Part shown: one piece after another, positions 35,047-42,985 of the stretch
Position numbering within the stretch: position 1 is the stretch's first letter
Layout: each line of letters opens with the position of its first letter
NCBI GenBank assembly: GCA_905479815.1
Contig: CAJQOA010000116.1
Coordinates: 1-42,985 of the forward strand
Source of the DNA: an uncultured Psychroserpens sp.
GTDB taxonomy: Bacteria; Bacteroidota; Bacteroidia; Flavobacteriales; Flavobacteriaceae
Length of the DNA: 42,985 nt
Direction of reading: 5' to 3'
Program-made: the position numbers and the translations under genes
Notes under the pieces: generated by a model
What the model saw: only the letters and a program-made list of their open reading frames with translations
Databases searched by the model: none
Told to the model about the DNA's origin: nothing

Positions 35047-35640
35047 TTGAAATACAAAGGGATTCTTATGTTACTAGTAGTTTTGATGTCATGTAAAAAC
35101 CAGACATCAGAGCTTCCTATTTTGAGTTTTAATTATGTAGATGGAAATAAAGAACTCTACAAAATAGATAACTATGAATTTTTAAATCAGGATGGAGACA
35201 CTGTAACATCGGCTTCAAATGCAGGAAAAGTACACACTATGAATTTCTTTTTCACGAGTTGCCCTTCTATTTGTCCACCAATGCGAATTAAGCAACAGGA
35301 AATAGCTGAAACGTTCTCTGAAGACGACAATTTTATGCAATATTCAATATCTATAGATTTTCAAAATGACACTGTAAATAGACTTAGAAACTATAGTGAA
35401 CGTCATCGTATTAATTCAAAACAAATTAATCTACTACGAGCACCTTATGAAGAGCAGCTAAAATATATGGCTAATTTGTTAAAGACAAACTTCAAACCCA
35501 ATGACGATGGTACCGATTTTTACCACTCAAGCTTTGTCGCTTTAATTGATAAAGATCAATATATAAGAGGGTTTTATGATATTCTATTAGATGCAGATGT
35601 CATACTCTTAAAAGAAGATATTAAAAAGCTTTTAAATTAA
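35047..35640 (+). CDS. Sco1/SenC family copper chaperone lipoprotein
   Basis: 197 residues. The TTG at 35047 is preferred as start because it gives a proper SPII signal (KYKGILMLLVVLMSC, lipid Cys16), whereas the next ATG at 35068 gives too short a signal. A thioredoxin-like Sco domain follows: FFFTSCPSICPPMR (Cys72 and Cys76 copper ligands) and DFYHSSFVALID (His160, third ligand). Sco proteins load copper into CuA and other periplasmic copper sites. No cytochrome oxidase gene is nearby; it pairs with the upstream PHM-like gene. Confidence 0.9.
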   Translation: MKYKGILMLLVVLMSCKNQTSELPILSFNYVDGNKELYKIDNYEFLNQDGDTVTSASNAGKVHTMNFFFTSCPSICPPMRIKQQEIAETFSEDDNFMQYSISIDFQNDTVNRLRNYSERHRINSKQINLLRAPYEEQLKYMANLLKTNFKPNDDGTDFYHSSFVALIDKDQYIRGFYDILLDADVILLKEDIKKLLN

Positions 35641-35642
35641 AA

Positions 35643-35834
35643 TCACTTCTTACGATACATTTTAATAAGCGCGATGATTGCTATCAATATAGCGATCATT
35701 TCTAAAAATGTTCCAAAGGTTAAAATCATTGCACCATAAGGCCAATGTTGGATTTTAAAAAGCGCACCTAATATGGTTGCTCCAATTCCCAAAAGAAGTA
35801 TGATTGCAGCAGGAATGAGTTGTCGTAAATTCAT
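35643..35834 (-). CDS. mini GldL-like membrane protein
   Basis: 63 residues with two membrane helices (about 7-27 and 38-58). GALFKIQHWPYGAMILTFGT closely resembles the start of the gliding/T9SS motor protein GldL, which shares a GALFKIxHWP motif, but the large cytoplasmic part of GldL is missing. Whether it is a stand-alone small protein or a degraded copy cannot be told; the clean start and stop favour a real gene. Function unknown. Confidence 0.65.
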   Translation of the reverse strand: MNLRQLIPAAIILLLGIGATILGALFKIQHWPYGAMILTFGTFLEMIAILIAIIALIKMYRKK

Positions 35835-35855
35835 AATAAATTATAAATAATGTAT

Positions 35856-36434
35856 TTAAAACACAATGTAGCTCACATCAAATGTTCCAGAATGTTCGAT
35901 ATAAACTTCTTCTTCTCCTCCATTAAAATCTCTAAGCAACACATCAAACGTCCCAGTAATTCTCTTGTCTTGAGAGTTATTGCTTACAATTGTAATATCT
36001 CCAATGATATCACTATCATTTAATTCAGAAATATAAACATCGTTACCAATTAGATAAGTCACTAAAGCTTCATCACAAAACGTAATACTATCTATAGTTT
36101 CGCATTCTGTATCTGGACCCATATCTGTATTTGTATTGTATGATTTCTCAACAACACCTTCATCTGGCGGGTTTTGAAATTCCCAATTTGAAATAGATAG
36201 AACAAGTGTTCCTCCATCAAAATCACAACGCAAATCTAAGCGTCTAGCACCTTGATCATTTTGTGTTGTTCTAATTAATGTATTATTTATATTCTCACCT
36301 TGAAATGTAACTCCGTCTCTAATTACAGTAAAGGATTGCTCTTCATCATTTGAAGATGGTGCATTTCCGTCATCACTACTACAGGATACTATTGATAATG
36401 TGATAAGAACTAGGACTAAAAATTTAATCTTCAT
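35856..36434 (-). CDS. lipoprotein, function unknown
   Basis: 192 residues with an SPII signal (MKIKFLVLVLITLSIVSCSS, lipid Cys18) and an acidic mature N-terminus (DDGNAPSSNDEEQ). The rest is beta-rich with no motif I recognise; a single pair TECETIDSITFCD could form a disulfide. The layout resembles many unassigned flavobacterial surface lipoproteins. It follows the MoxR gene on the same strand by 42 bp, which may or may not mean co-transcription. Confidence 0.65.
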   Translation of the reverse strand: MKIKFLVLVLITLSIVSCSSDDGNAPSSNDEEQSFTVIRDGVTFQGENINNTLIRTTQNDQGARRLDLRCDFDGGTLVLSISNWEFQNPPDEGVVEKSYNTNTDMGPDTECETIDSITFCDEALVTYLIGNDVYISELNDSDIIGDITIVSNNSQDKRITGTFDVLLRDFNGGEEEVYIEHSGTFDVSYIVF

Positions 36435-36476
36435 GGTTATATAAATTATTGAGTTTAAAAGCTAAAATATAAAAGT

Positions 36477-37430
36477 TTAGAATAAACTCTTAATGATTTG
36501 TTCATCTGTAATACCTTCTGCTTCTGCTTTGTAGTTTTTTATAATTCTATGACGAAGAATCCCAGAAGCTACTGCTTGTACATTCTCAATATCTGGAGAG
36601 AATTTACCATTAATAGCAGCATGTGTTTTTGCAGCTAGTATTAAATTTTGTGAAGCTCTTGGACCTGCTCCCCAATCTACAAACTCTGCAACAAGCTCTG
36701 ATGCTGTTGATGTTTTTGGTCGTGTTTTACTCACCATTTTCACAGCGTATTCAATCACATTATCAGCAACAGGAATACGACGTATAACATTTTGAAAATC
36801 TATAATTTCTTGAGACGTAAACAATGCATTTACTGTAGCTTTATGATCTGAAGTTGTTGCTTTCACAACTTGCACTTCTTCTGCAAAAGATGGGTATTCT
36901 AAATTAATAGCAAACATAAAACGGTCTAATTGCGCTTCTGGTAAAGGATATGTTCCTTCTTGCTCAATAGGATTTTGAGTTGCTAATACAAAATATGGTA
37001 AGTCTAATTTATAATTATGCCCAGAAACGGTTACAGAGCGTTCTTGCATTGCTTCTAGTAATGCTGCTTGTGTTTTTGGAGGTGTACGGTTGATCTCATC
37101 TGCTAATATAATGTTGGCAAAAATGGGACCTTTTATAAATTTAAATTGTCTATTTTCATCTAAGATTTCACTACCTAGAATATCACTAGGCATTAAATCT
37201 GGTGTAAATTGAATACGTTTAAAATCTAATCCTAAAGCTTGTGCAATCGTATTTACCATTAAGGTTTTTGCCAAACCAGGAACTCCAATCAACAGTGAAT
37301 GACCTCCAGAAAATATTGAAATCAAAATCTGATTTACAACCTCATCTTGACCAACAATAACTTTGGCAACTTCGGTTTTTAAGGCATTATATTTTTTAAC
37401 AAACTGTTCTATTGCAGCAACGTCAGACAT
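36477..37430 (-). CDS. MoxR family AAA+ ATPase
   Basis: 317 residues. Walker A GVPGLAKT (49-56), Walker B ILADEINR (Asp111-Glu112), QNPIEQEGTYPLPEAQLDRF as sensor 1 and arginine-finger region, then a C-terminal lid. MoxR ATPases act as chaperones for metalloenzymes or membrane complexes, commonly with DUF58/von Willebrand proteins, which are not next to it here. It starts 1 bp after the end of the SurA-like gene and probably shares its transcript. Confidence 0.93.
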   Translation of the reverse strand: MSDVAAIEQFVKKYNALKTEVAKVIVGQDEVVNQILISIFSGGHSLLIGVPGLAKTLMVNTIAQALGLDFKRIQFTPDLMPSDILGSEILDENRQFKFIKGPIFANIILADEINRTPPKTQAALLEAMQERSVTVSGHNYKLDLPYFVLATQNPIEQEGTYPLPEAQLDRFMFAINLEYPSFAEEVQVVKATTSDHKATVNALFTSQEIIDFQNVIRRIPVADNVIEYAVKMVSKTRPKTSTASELVAEFVDWGAGPRASQNLILAAKTHAAINGKFSPDIENVQAVASGILRHRIIKNYKAEAEGITDEQIIKSLF

Positions 37431-37431
37431 A

Positions 37432-38889
37432 TTATTCTTTTTCAGTTTTTAACCAATTACTTTTAAATTCACAGGTTTTATAATCATCATCAATTTTCAC
37501 ATAAGTATCAGAGATTTTTTCCTCTTGCCACTTTTCTATTTCCTTAAATTGCTTCTCTTGGAGAGCAAGCGCTTTAATCTTTAAGTAATCACGTGCAAAA
37601 TCTGCTTGATGATCTTCAGTCCTGTCTGTAACGGTTAATATTTTAAATTTGATTGGGTTTATTCTATCTTGATCTTGCAGTACTAAGCTAATCTCATTAT
37701 CCTTTAAATCTTGAATTTGACCATATAATTCAGGATCCATTTTTGTTAACTCTAAACTAGAATCTTGTGTATACGGGTTGATTAATTGTCCGCCTTCAAA
37801 CTTCGTTTCTTCTTCATCACTAAACTCACGTGCAGCATCTGCAAATGTTAAATCTCCAGACTCGATACGTTCTTTTACTTTAGAAATCTCTTCTTTTGCT
37901 GCTAATACAGAAGCATCTGTAATTTCTGGACGCAATAAGATGTGTCTTACATCATATTCTTGCCCTCTAATTTTTTCTAATAAAATGATGTGAAATCCAA
38001 AATCGGTTTCAAAAGGCTCAGAGATTTCACCTTCTTGTAAAGAAAATGCAACATCACGAAATTCTTTTACCATTTGTGGACGTTTTCTATTAAGTGTATA
38101 CATACCACCTTTAGCACGTGCAGCTTTATCATCTGAATAGAATACCGCTTTAGTTGTAAAACTAGCCCCATTTTCTACGACATCTGCCTTATATCCTTTA
38201 AGTCTATCAATAACATCTTGCTTTGCTTGTTCTGATACTTCTGGGATCACAACAATTTGAGCAACCTTAAGTTCTGTTCCAAATTCAGGTAATGAATCTT
38301 TAGGGATACTATTATAATATTCTCTTACTTCTTCTGGAGTTACCTCAACGTCTTCAATTATTTTACGTTGCATATCACCTGCTAGCTTCGCGTTCTTGTT
38401 TATTTCAAACATTTCTTCACGTAAACTTTGCTCGCTATCCTTGTTGTAGAATTTTAGAAGCTCTGTCATAGAACCACCTTTTTGTTCTAAGAACGCATTA
38501 ATTTGTTGTTCAATATTAGAGCGAATCTCTAATTCGTTAACTGTAATACTATCTTGGATAGCATGGTGGGCGTATAATTTATCTTCAAGTAATTTTCCGA
38601 AGAGTTGGCATCTTGTAATATCTTTTATAGATACACCTCTTGCTTGTAATTGAATATACTCTTTATCGATATCTGAATCTAGTACAACAAAATCTCCAAC
38701 TACTGCTGCAACACCATCTACTTTTTGGCGACCAGAAGTGTTTGTGGTATCTCTTTGTTTTTTAGATGTATCAACCACATCTTCAATAATTTCTTGTGCT
38801 ACAGATATATTCACAGCAAAGATTGTTACTACAAACGCTGTAATTACTGATTTATTTATAGATTTCAAATTGTTTATTTTTAATTGCAT
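37432..38889 (-). CDS. SurA-like periplasmic peptidyl-prolyl isomerase
   Basis: 485 residues from the ATG at 38889; a TTG at 38910 would add seven residues. Signal peptide VITAFVVTIFAVNISVAQ, N-terminal SurA chaperone segment (VDGVAAVVGDFVVLDSDIDK), then two parvulin domains (LKVAQIVVIPEV and YDVRHILLRPEI, each with a GFHIILLEK-like end in the first). SurA-type proteins fold outer-membrane barrels. Third gene of a three-PPIase cluster: its start overlaps the upstream gene by 38 bp. Confidence 0.9.
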   Translation of the reverse strand: MQLKINNLKSINKSVITAFVVTIFAVNISVAQEIIEDVVDTSKKQRDTTNTSGRQKVDGVAAVVGDFVVLDSDIDKEYIQLQARGVSIKDITRCQLFGKLLEDKLYAHHAIQDSITVNELEIRSNIEQQINAFLEQKGGSMTELLKFYNKDSEQSLREEMFEINKNAKLAGDMQRKIIEDVEVTPEEVREYYNSIPKDSLPEFGTELKVAQIVVIPEVSEQAKQDVIDRLKGYKADVVENGASFTTKAVFYSDDKAARAKGGMYTLNRKRPQMVKEFRDVAFSLQEGEISEPFETDFGFHIILLEKIRGQEYDVRHILLRPEITDASVLAAKEEISKVKERIESGDLTFADAAREFSDEEETKFEGGQLINPYTQDSSLELTKMDPELYGQIQDLKDNEISLVLQDQDRINPIKFKILTVTDRTEDHQADFARDYLKIKALALQEKQFKEIEKWQEEKISDTYVKIDDDYKTCEFKSNWLKTEKE

Positions 38890-39703
38890 CTTTAGTAATA
38901 TCTTTTTCAAGTTGTTTAATCAACTCTAATTTTCTTTTGTTAATTACAATCTGTTTAATTGTAGGTTTTACATACTCCAAAGGCGCCAAATCGTTTTGAA
39001 AAAGGACGTCTTCAATTTGCATCAAATATAGGTCTAATGAATCTTTGAGTTGTACAAAATTAGATTTTTTTAACAGTTCTTTTTTGTTTTCAGAATTTAG
39101 AACTTTAATTTTCTCAGTTATCTGAGACGCTTTGATCCAAATCGAGTCATTTAGCGAATAACTTTTAAACTGAACAGATATAGAATCTAGGAAACGTTTG
39201 TCCTGATAATCAAAACGTTTAAAGCGTTTTTTTATATCATCTTCGTTAATTGCATTTTTTGGAATAGTGATATATCTAAACTTTACCAACTCTTCATTAA
39301 GCTTAAATGTTTCTTGATTAGCCTCATACACTGTTTGTGCTTGTGCTATAGTTACAGCTGTATCAATACTTTTTTTAACCAGAGCTTCAAGATAAGCCTT
39401 GGTATACAAGTCTTTTTTGTACTGCTCTACAAGTTTATTAAAATCGGCTTGTTTCTCCTCAGATAAGTTGCGCTCTGATCCATCTATCAACAGCTGTTGC
39501 GTTGCCCAACGGTTGATGAAACTATTGATAATTTGTAGGCTATCATTAGCAGGAGTCCCTTTAACGACTAGGCCTTCAATATCTTCTTGATACAAATAAT
39601 TCTCATCAACTCTAGCCAAAGGTATCCTGTCATCGGTTTCTTTAAAGAAATCGCACGACACTAATTGCAAAGTGAGTAATAGTAAAACAAAGTGTTGTCT
39701 CAA
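38852..39703 (-). CDS. SurA-N-like periplasmic lipoprotein
   Basis: 283 residues. The signal MRQHFVLLLLTLQLVSC gives lipid Cys17. The mature part is strongly helical with a SurA-N-like start (IPLARVDENYLYQEDIEGLV) and charged coils, but no parvulin domain is visible; a chaperone without isomerase activity is likely. It lies between two SurA-like isomerases, 1 bp after the first and overlapping the second by 38 bp, so the three are translationally linked. Confidence 0.75.
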   Translation of the reverse strand: MRQHFVLLLLTLQLVSCDFFKETDDRIPLARVDENYLYQEDIEGLVVKGTPANDSLQIINSFINRWATQQLLIDGSERNLSEEKQADFNKLVEQYKKDLYTKAYLEALVKKSIDTAVTIAQAQTVYEANQETFKLNEELVKFRYITIPKNAINEDDIKKRFKRFDYQDKRFLDSISVQFKSYSLNDSIWIKASQITEKIKVLNSENKKELLKKSNFVQLKDSLDLYLMQIEDVLFQNDLAPLEYVKPTIKQIVINKRKLELIKQLEKDITKDAIKNKQFEIYK

Positions 39704-39704
39704 A

Positions 39705-41651
39705 CTAGTTCTTTAAAATTTGTTTTTTTACACGTTTTAGTACTTTCTTATCAACGTTAACTTCAAAGTTTTTATTGAGTGATTTCACCCAATTATCTTC
39801 AATATAATTTTGATAATCACTGACGACTTTACCTCGAGCCTCTTGCAATGTTTTCTTATTTGCAGGCAATACGTTATTCACAAGTATGACATGAAACGAA
39901 TCATTATGCTCATAAACTTGTGACACGCCTTCTTTAAATTCAAAATCTTTAGGCAATGCTTGATCACCTTGTTCAAAGGTGTCAGGCGTTGAAATCACAT
40001 TAAGATTATCATCTTTATTTATTGTTGCCATGATATTTTCTACGGAAACATCTTTTTGTAACTCTTCTCTTATCTTCTCTATTGCAGTTTTTGAAGCCGA
40101 AGATAAAATGACAGCATCTACTCTATTTTTCCAAACATAATTAGCGTTGTTGTTTTTAAAGAATTTTTCAAGACCAACAGAATCTTTTACTGCTGCATTC
40201 CAAACTTCTTTTTCCATAAGATCAAACAATAAGAGCCCGTCTCTATATTCTTTTAAAACAAAAGCAAAATCTTCATTCTCAAACTCTAGGTTATCTTCAT
40301 GGTATTTTAAAACTTGTTGTTCAAAAAAGTCTTCATATTCTGTTTTCAAAAGTGTTTTATAATCTACTAACTTATTATAATACTTTCTTTGGTTAGACAT
40401 CAATTGGTCTGCAAAGTCCTTATACGTAATTTTAGTATCACGTATTGTGATCAATGGCTCTTGTTTTATGTCTACTGGAGTTTTCCATGATTGTTTAAAA
40501 AACCCATCAGTAAGAATCGTTTCGATATACGCTAAGCCTTCTTTTCTATACGATTTAACATCATATTTAGCTACTAGCTTTTTCACCAATGCAGAGTTTA
40601 TAAGTTCTGATCTAGAATCTCGTTTCACTCTATTTTGGAGTTCATTTTTGACCTCCTCAAAAGGTTGGATTCCTTTCTTTTTTATTAATTTGGTAATATG
40701 CCATCCATAATCTGTTTTAAAAGGCTTAGACATATCACCTTTGTTTTCTAATGAGAACGCTACATTTTCAAATTCTTTAGAACGCAATTGACCTCCTGTA
40801 AAAGGTGACAACACACCTCCTTTTTTAGATGAGTTCTTATCATCTGAAAACTGTTTAGCCAAAGACTCAAACTTTTCACCTTGCTCCAGTTTTTTATAGA
40901 TTTGTTTGATACGCGTTTCTGGATTTATAGTGCTATCGTTTTGTTTAAGAGATACCATAATATGTGCAACCGTTACTTCTCCTAAAGATTGGCGCTTTTC
41001 AAAAACCTTAACCACATGATATCCAAAACGAGTTCTAAAAGGCATTGATACTTCTCCAACAGGTGTATTAAACGCAGCAGACTCAAAAGGATAAACCATT
41101 TTGAAACCACCAAAATACCCTAAATCTTCTGCAAAAACACTTTTGCCATCATGTACCTCTTTTTGAACTGCCTCAAAACCTTCATTAATAATACGTTCAC
41201 GTAATTTTAATACTTTATTGTAAACAGCTAACGTATCATCTATCACAGATTCATCTATACGAACCAAAATATGAGATGCTTTGACATCATTAGTTGTACG
41301 CTCATAAGCTTCTCTCACTAAAACATCTGTCACTTTATTATCTGACATGTAATTTTTAGTAAGCTGTTTTTTATAATTATTAAATTCTCTTATATATTTT
41401 GCATCGTCTTGTAAACCTAAACGACGTGCTTCTTTTACTTTTAACTGGTAATTGATAAACAGCTCTAGATATGCATCAACATCTTTTTGACTTTCATCTT
41501 TGACTAAGTCTAAGTTTTTATTGTATACTCTTACAAACTCTGAAGCCATTATAGGATCTCCATCAACAGTAAATAATACATCGTCTTTTTCTAATTGCGC
41601 TTGCGCCAAGAAAGTGAAACAGAAACAAACTAAGGTTACTAATAATTTCAT
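39705..41651 (-). CDS. periplasmic PPIase with two parvulin domains (SurA/PpiD-like)
   Basis: 648 residues. The signal peptide LLVTLVCFCFTFLAQAQ is followed by an N-terminal chaperone region (residues 25-115). Parvulin domain 1 (about 120-215) carries VKASHILVRIDES and RFGYHVVKVFEK; parvulin domain 2 (about 225-320) carries VTVAHIMVSLKQ and DYGWHITKLIKK. A long helical C-terminal half follows (about 330-648). It probably assists outer-membrane protein folding. First gene of the three-PPIase cluster. Its upstream region holds the second copy of the 65-bp repeat. Confidence 0.9.
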   Translation of the reverse strand: MKLLVTLVCFCFTFLAQAQLEKDDVLFTVDGDPIMASEFVRVYNKNLDLVKDESQKDVDAYLELFINYQLKVKEARRLGLQDDAKYIREFNNYKKQLTKNYMSDNKVTDVLVREAYERTTNDVKASHILVRIDESVIDDTLAVYNKVLKLRERIINEGFEAVQKEVHDGKSVFAEDLGYFGGFKMVYPFESAAFNTPVGEVSMPFRTRFGYHVVKVFEKRQSLGEVTVAHIMVSLKQNDSTINPETRIKQIYKKLEQGEKFESLAKQFSDDKNSSKKGGVLSPFTGGQLRSKEFENVAFSLENKGDMSKPFKTDYGWHITKLIKKKGIQPFEEVKNELQNRVKRDSRSELINSALVKKLVAKYDVKSYRKEGLAYIETILTDGFFKQSWKTPVDIKQEPLITIRDTKITYKDFADQLMSNQRKYYNKLVDYKTLLKTEYEDFFEQQVLKYHEDNLEFENEDFAFVLKEYRDGLLLFDLMEKEVWNAAVKDSVGLEKFFKNNNANYVWKNRVDAVILSSASKTAIEKIREELQKDVSVENIMATINKDDNLNVISTPDTFEQGDQALPKDFEFKEGVSQVYEHNDSFHVILVNNVLPANKKTLQEARGKVVSDYQNYIEDNWVKSLNKNFEVNVDKKVLKRVKKQILKN

Positions 41652-41820
41652 GTGTTATATTTTATTATTTTTTGAAGGTCACATGTTGTTCGCTATTAAT
41701 CATTGTACTGAGTAATAACGATTTTAACATGCTCGTTTCATGTGCTATATTTTATTATTTTTTGAAGTCATGTATTACTATCTAATACCATGCTCATTTT
41801 GTGTGTTACTATTTAATTTA
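41648..41820. repeat. degenerate tandem repeat array containing the 65-bp element
   Basis: Unit 1 (41648-41737, 90 bp) starts TTCATGTGTTATATTTTATT; unit 2 (from 41738) starts TTCATGTGCTATATTTTATT, shares about 30 bp and then has lost part of the middle; a third, weak unit starts at about 41800 (GTGTGTTACTATTT). The 65-bp element copy 2 is 41677-41741, 25 nt upstream of the PPIase start. Confidence 0.6.
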
Positions 41821-42104
41821 ATAGTAATAGTACATCCATCATGCCAAAACATGTTTTGTGACGACTATTAAGTGTATTTCTAAAATTGACTTAACACATC
41901 TAATTTCAGCAAAAATAAAACAATTGTCATATAAAACAAGTCGCTTTTAACAAACGTTAAGATGATACCATTTCGTATGTATAATTACGGGTTATAAACA
42001 CAACTTTAACCACTTATCTAATATTATGGTTGTTGGGCTTTCAATCTACTGTTTATATTGAAAATACTGTATCTTCGAGTCTGAATAATCCCTCTAAATT
42101 CAAA
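41652..42104. other. 453-bp non-coding gap between divergent genes
   Basis: It holds the repeat array above, a perfect palindrome at 41845-41858, and a TTAAC-N4-GTTAA inverted repeat at 41947-41960. Apart from a short extension of the downstream frame from a TTG at 42030, I see no gene or tRNA in it. Confidence 0.6.
41845..41858. promoter_or_regulatory. 14-bp perfect palindrome
   Basis: CAAAACATGTTTTG, a possible binding site in the middle of the divergent intergenic region. No candidate regulator is adjacent. Confidence 0.3.
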
Positions 42105-42560
42105 ATGAAATATACTACAGAAATAAAGGTTAATGTTCCTTTACATGAGTTTATAAAAAAAATGGACAATGTAGAAAACATGAAACATTGGCAAAGCGGA
42201 CTCGTATCTGCAGAGCACATTTCTGGTGATCCTGGTCAATTAGGCGCTAAAATGAAGCTCAATTATCTTTTTGGAAAACGCAAAATGGAAATTATAGAAA
42301 CCATTACAAAGCGTAATTTTCCAAACGAATTTCATACCAATTACTCTACAAAAACCATGCACAATGTGCAACAAAACTATTTTGAAAAAACTAGTGATGG
42401 ATTCACAAAATGGACTTGCCAAAGTGAATTTATGCCTTTAAATTTCAGAATGAGAATCATACTGTTTTTTATGCCTAGAGCCTTTAAAAAGCAAACCTTA
42501 AACTACATGCAAGATTTCAAGAATTTTGCCGAAAATGGAACCTCTGTAACCAATGCGTAA
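42105..42560 (+). CDS. SRPBCC (START-like) domain protein
   Basis: 151 residues from the ATG at 42105; an upstream TTG at 42030 would add unrelated residues. The sequence TEIKVNVPLHEFIKKMDNVE and MKHWQSGLVSAEHISGDPGQ, then a run of beta strands and a C-terminal helix (RIILFFMPRAFKKQTLNYMQ), fits the polyketide-cyclase/SRPBCC hydrophobic-ligand fold. The ligand is unknown. The next gene overlaps its end by 8 bp, suggesting a pair. Confidence 0.75.
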   Translation: MKYTTEIKVNVPLHEFIKKMDNVENMKHWQSGLVSAEHISGDPGQLGAKMKLNYLFGKRKMEIIETITKRNFPNEFHTNYSTKTMHNVQQNYFEKTSDGFTKWTCQSEFMPLNFRMRIILFFMPRAFKKQTLNYMQDFKNFAENGTSVTNA

Positions 42561-42789
42561 ACTAAAACTCATTTGGGACTTTAGAGGTCCTGACGCTCAC
42601 AAAATTGCTGAGCACCACGAAAAACATCTCAAAGAATTTATCGCCATTAAAAACACCAACCTTAATATCACTGGTTTTGAACAACTCAGTGATTTGCATA
42701 GCATTGCATTTATGGTTGTAACAGACGATGAAATGAAACCCATTAGAGATGCTCTAAAACCACATCGAGGCACATTGTATCAAGACTAA
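42553..42789 (+). CDS. small protein of unknown function
   Basis: 78 residues, no signal peptide or membrane helix. The pattern strand-helix-strand-helix (LIWDFRGPDAHKIAEHHEKH, then SIAFMVVTDDEMKPIRDALK) suggests a ferredoxin-like alpha/beta fold. It starts 8 bp inside the SRPBCC gene, so the two are translationally coupled and may act together. I cannot assign a function. Confidence 0.65.
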   Translation: MRKLKLIWDFRGPDAHKIAEHHEKHLKEFIAIKNTNLNITGFEQLSDLHSIAFMVVTDDEMKPIRDALKPHRGTLYQD

Positions 42790-42913
42790 TTTTGTGTTGA
42801 TTTTTCAATTTACTATCAAATAGCCTTTTATTTCCAGATAAAATATTTACTTTTCGCTGTGAAGTCATTTAGACTTTCTCATTATAAATTTCACGATTTT
42901 CAATTTGTATATT

Positions 42914-42985
42914 ATGAAGAAACACACTCTTTTATTTGCGCTAGTTATTCTTGCTTTTAATTGTGTTGAAGAAAAAAAAGAAACA
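42914..42985 (+). CDS. lipoprotein, partial (cut by window end)
   Basis: Only the first 24 residues are visible: MKKHTLLFALVILAFNCVEE, an SPII signal with lipobox Cys17 and an acidic start of the mature protein. The rest lies outside the window. Confidence 0.6.
   Translation, partial: MKKHTLLFALVILAFNCVEEKKET

Overview
The window comes from the chromosome of a low-GC Bacteroidota, almost certainly a marine Flavobacteriaceae. The signs are AT-rich DNA, little Shine-Dalgarno sequence, perfect TAnnTTTG promoter elements (the Bacteroidota -7 box), many SPII lipoproteins, GldL-like and SurA-like envelope genes, a Bacteroidota-type Tgt, and a crtI-crtB-crtZ-crtY zeaxanthin cluster. There is no phage, insertion sequence, CRISPR array or plasmid gene. 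Most of the window is core chromosome with small accessory loci.

Layout. 1-730: rpmI and rplT with a possible structured leader between them. 831-4094: an exported TolB-propeller/amidohydrolase fusion. 4130-8978 (minus): an EF-hand protein plus membrane class III cyclase, a small Cys-rich lipoprotein, an exported GATase-like protein, and a sulfotransferase/class IV aminotransferase pair. 9034-16577 (minus): an AI-2E family permease, DUF998-like protein plus dnaB, accA, then tgt, an LptF/LptG permease and a DMT exporter packed together. 16800-18616: split transketolase whose C-terminal subunit is frameshifted. 18776-21956: outer-membrane barrel, FKBP lipoprotein with calcium repeats, S4 protein, phosphoribosyltransferase, aroK. 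22086-22297: tRNA-Lys(TTT) and tRNA-Leu(GAG).

22395-27302: a CarH/LitR-type B12-binding MerR regulator followed by crtI-crtB-crtZ-crtY. A matching operator-like sequence (7-bp inverted repeat with N8 spacer plus 11-bp-phased repeats) lies before the regulator and before crtI. 27289-32524 (minus): TlpA-like thioredoxin, a lipoprotein of four 110-residue repeats with a TGTTA-N6-TAACA palindrome upstream, a Crp/Fnr regulator, and aconitase. 32716-35640: acyltransferase diverging from a possible copper type II monooxygenase and a Sco copper protein. 35643-41651 (minus): mini GldL-like protein, lipoprotein, MoxR ATPase, and three SurA-like periplasmic folding proteins. 41652-42104 is non-coding and repeat-rich. 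42105-42985: SRPBCC-like protein, small unknown protein, and the start of a lipoprotein cut by the window end.

The best leads are: the duplicated CarH-type operator; the EF-hand/cyclase pair; the copper-monooxygenase-like/Sco pair; the CRP-geometry palindrome beside a Crp gene; a 65-bp intergenic repeat lying 25-26 nt upstream of two unrelated exported-protein genes; the transketolase frameshift; and a Tgt lacking its zinc cysteines. All assignments rest on reading motifs; no database search was run.
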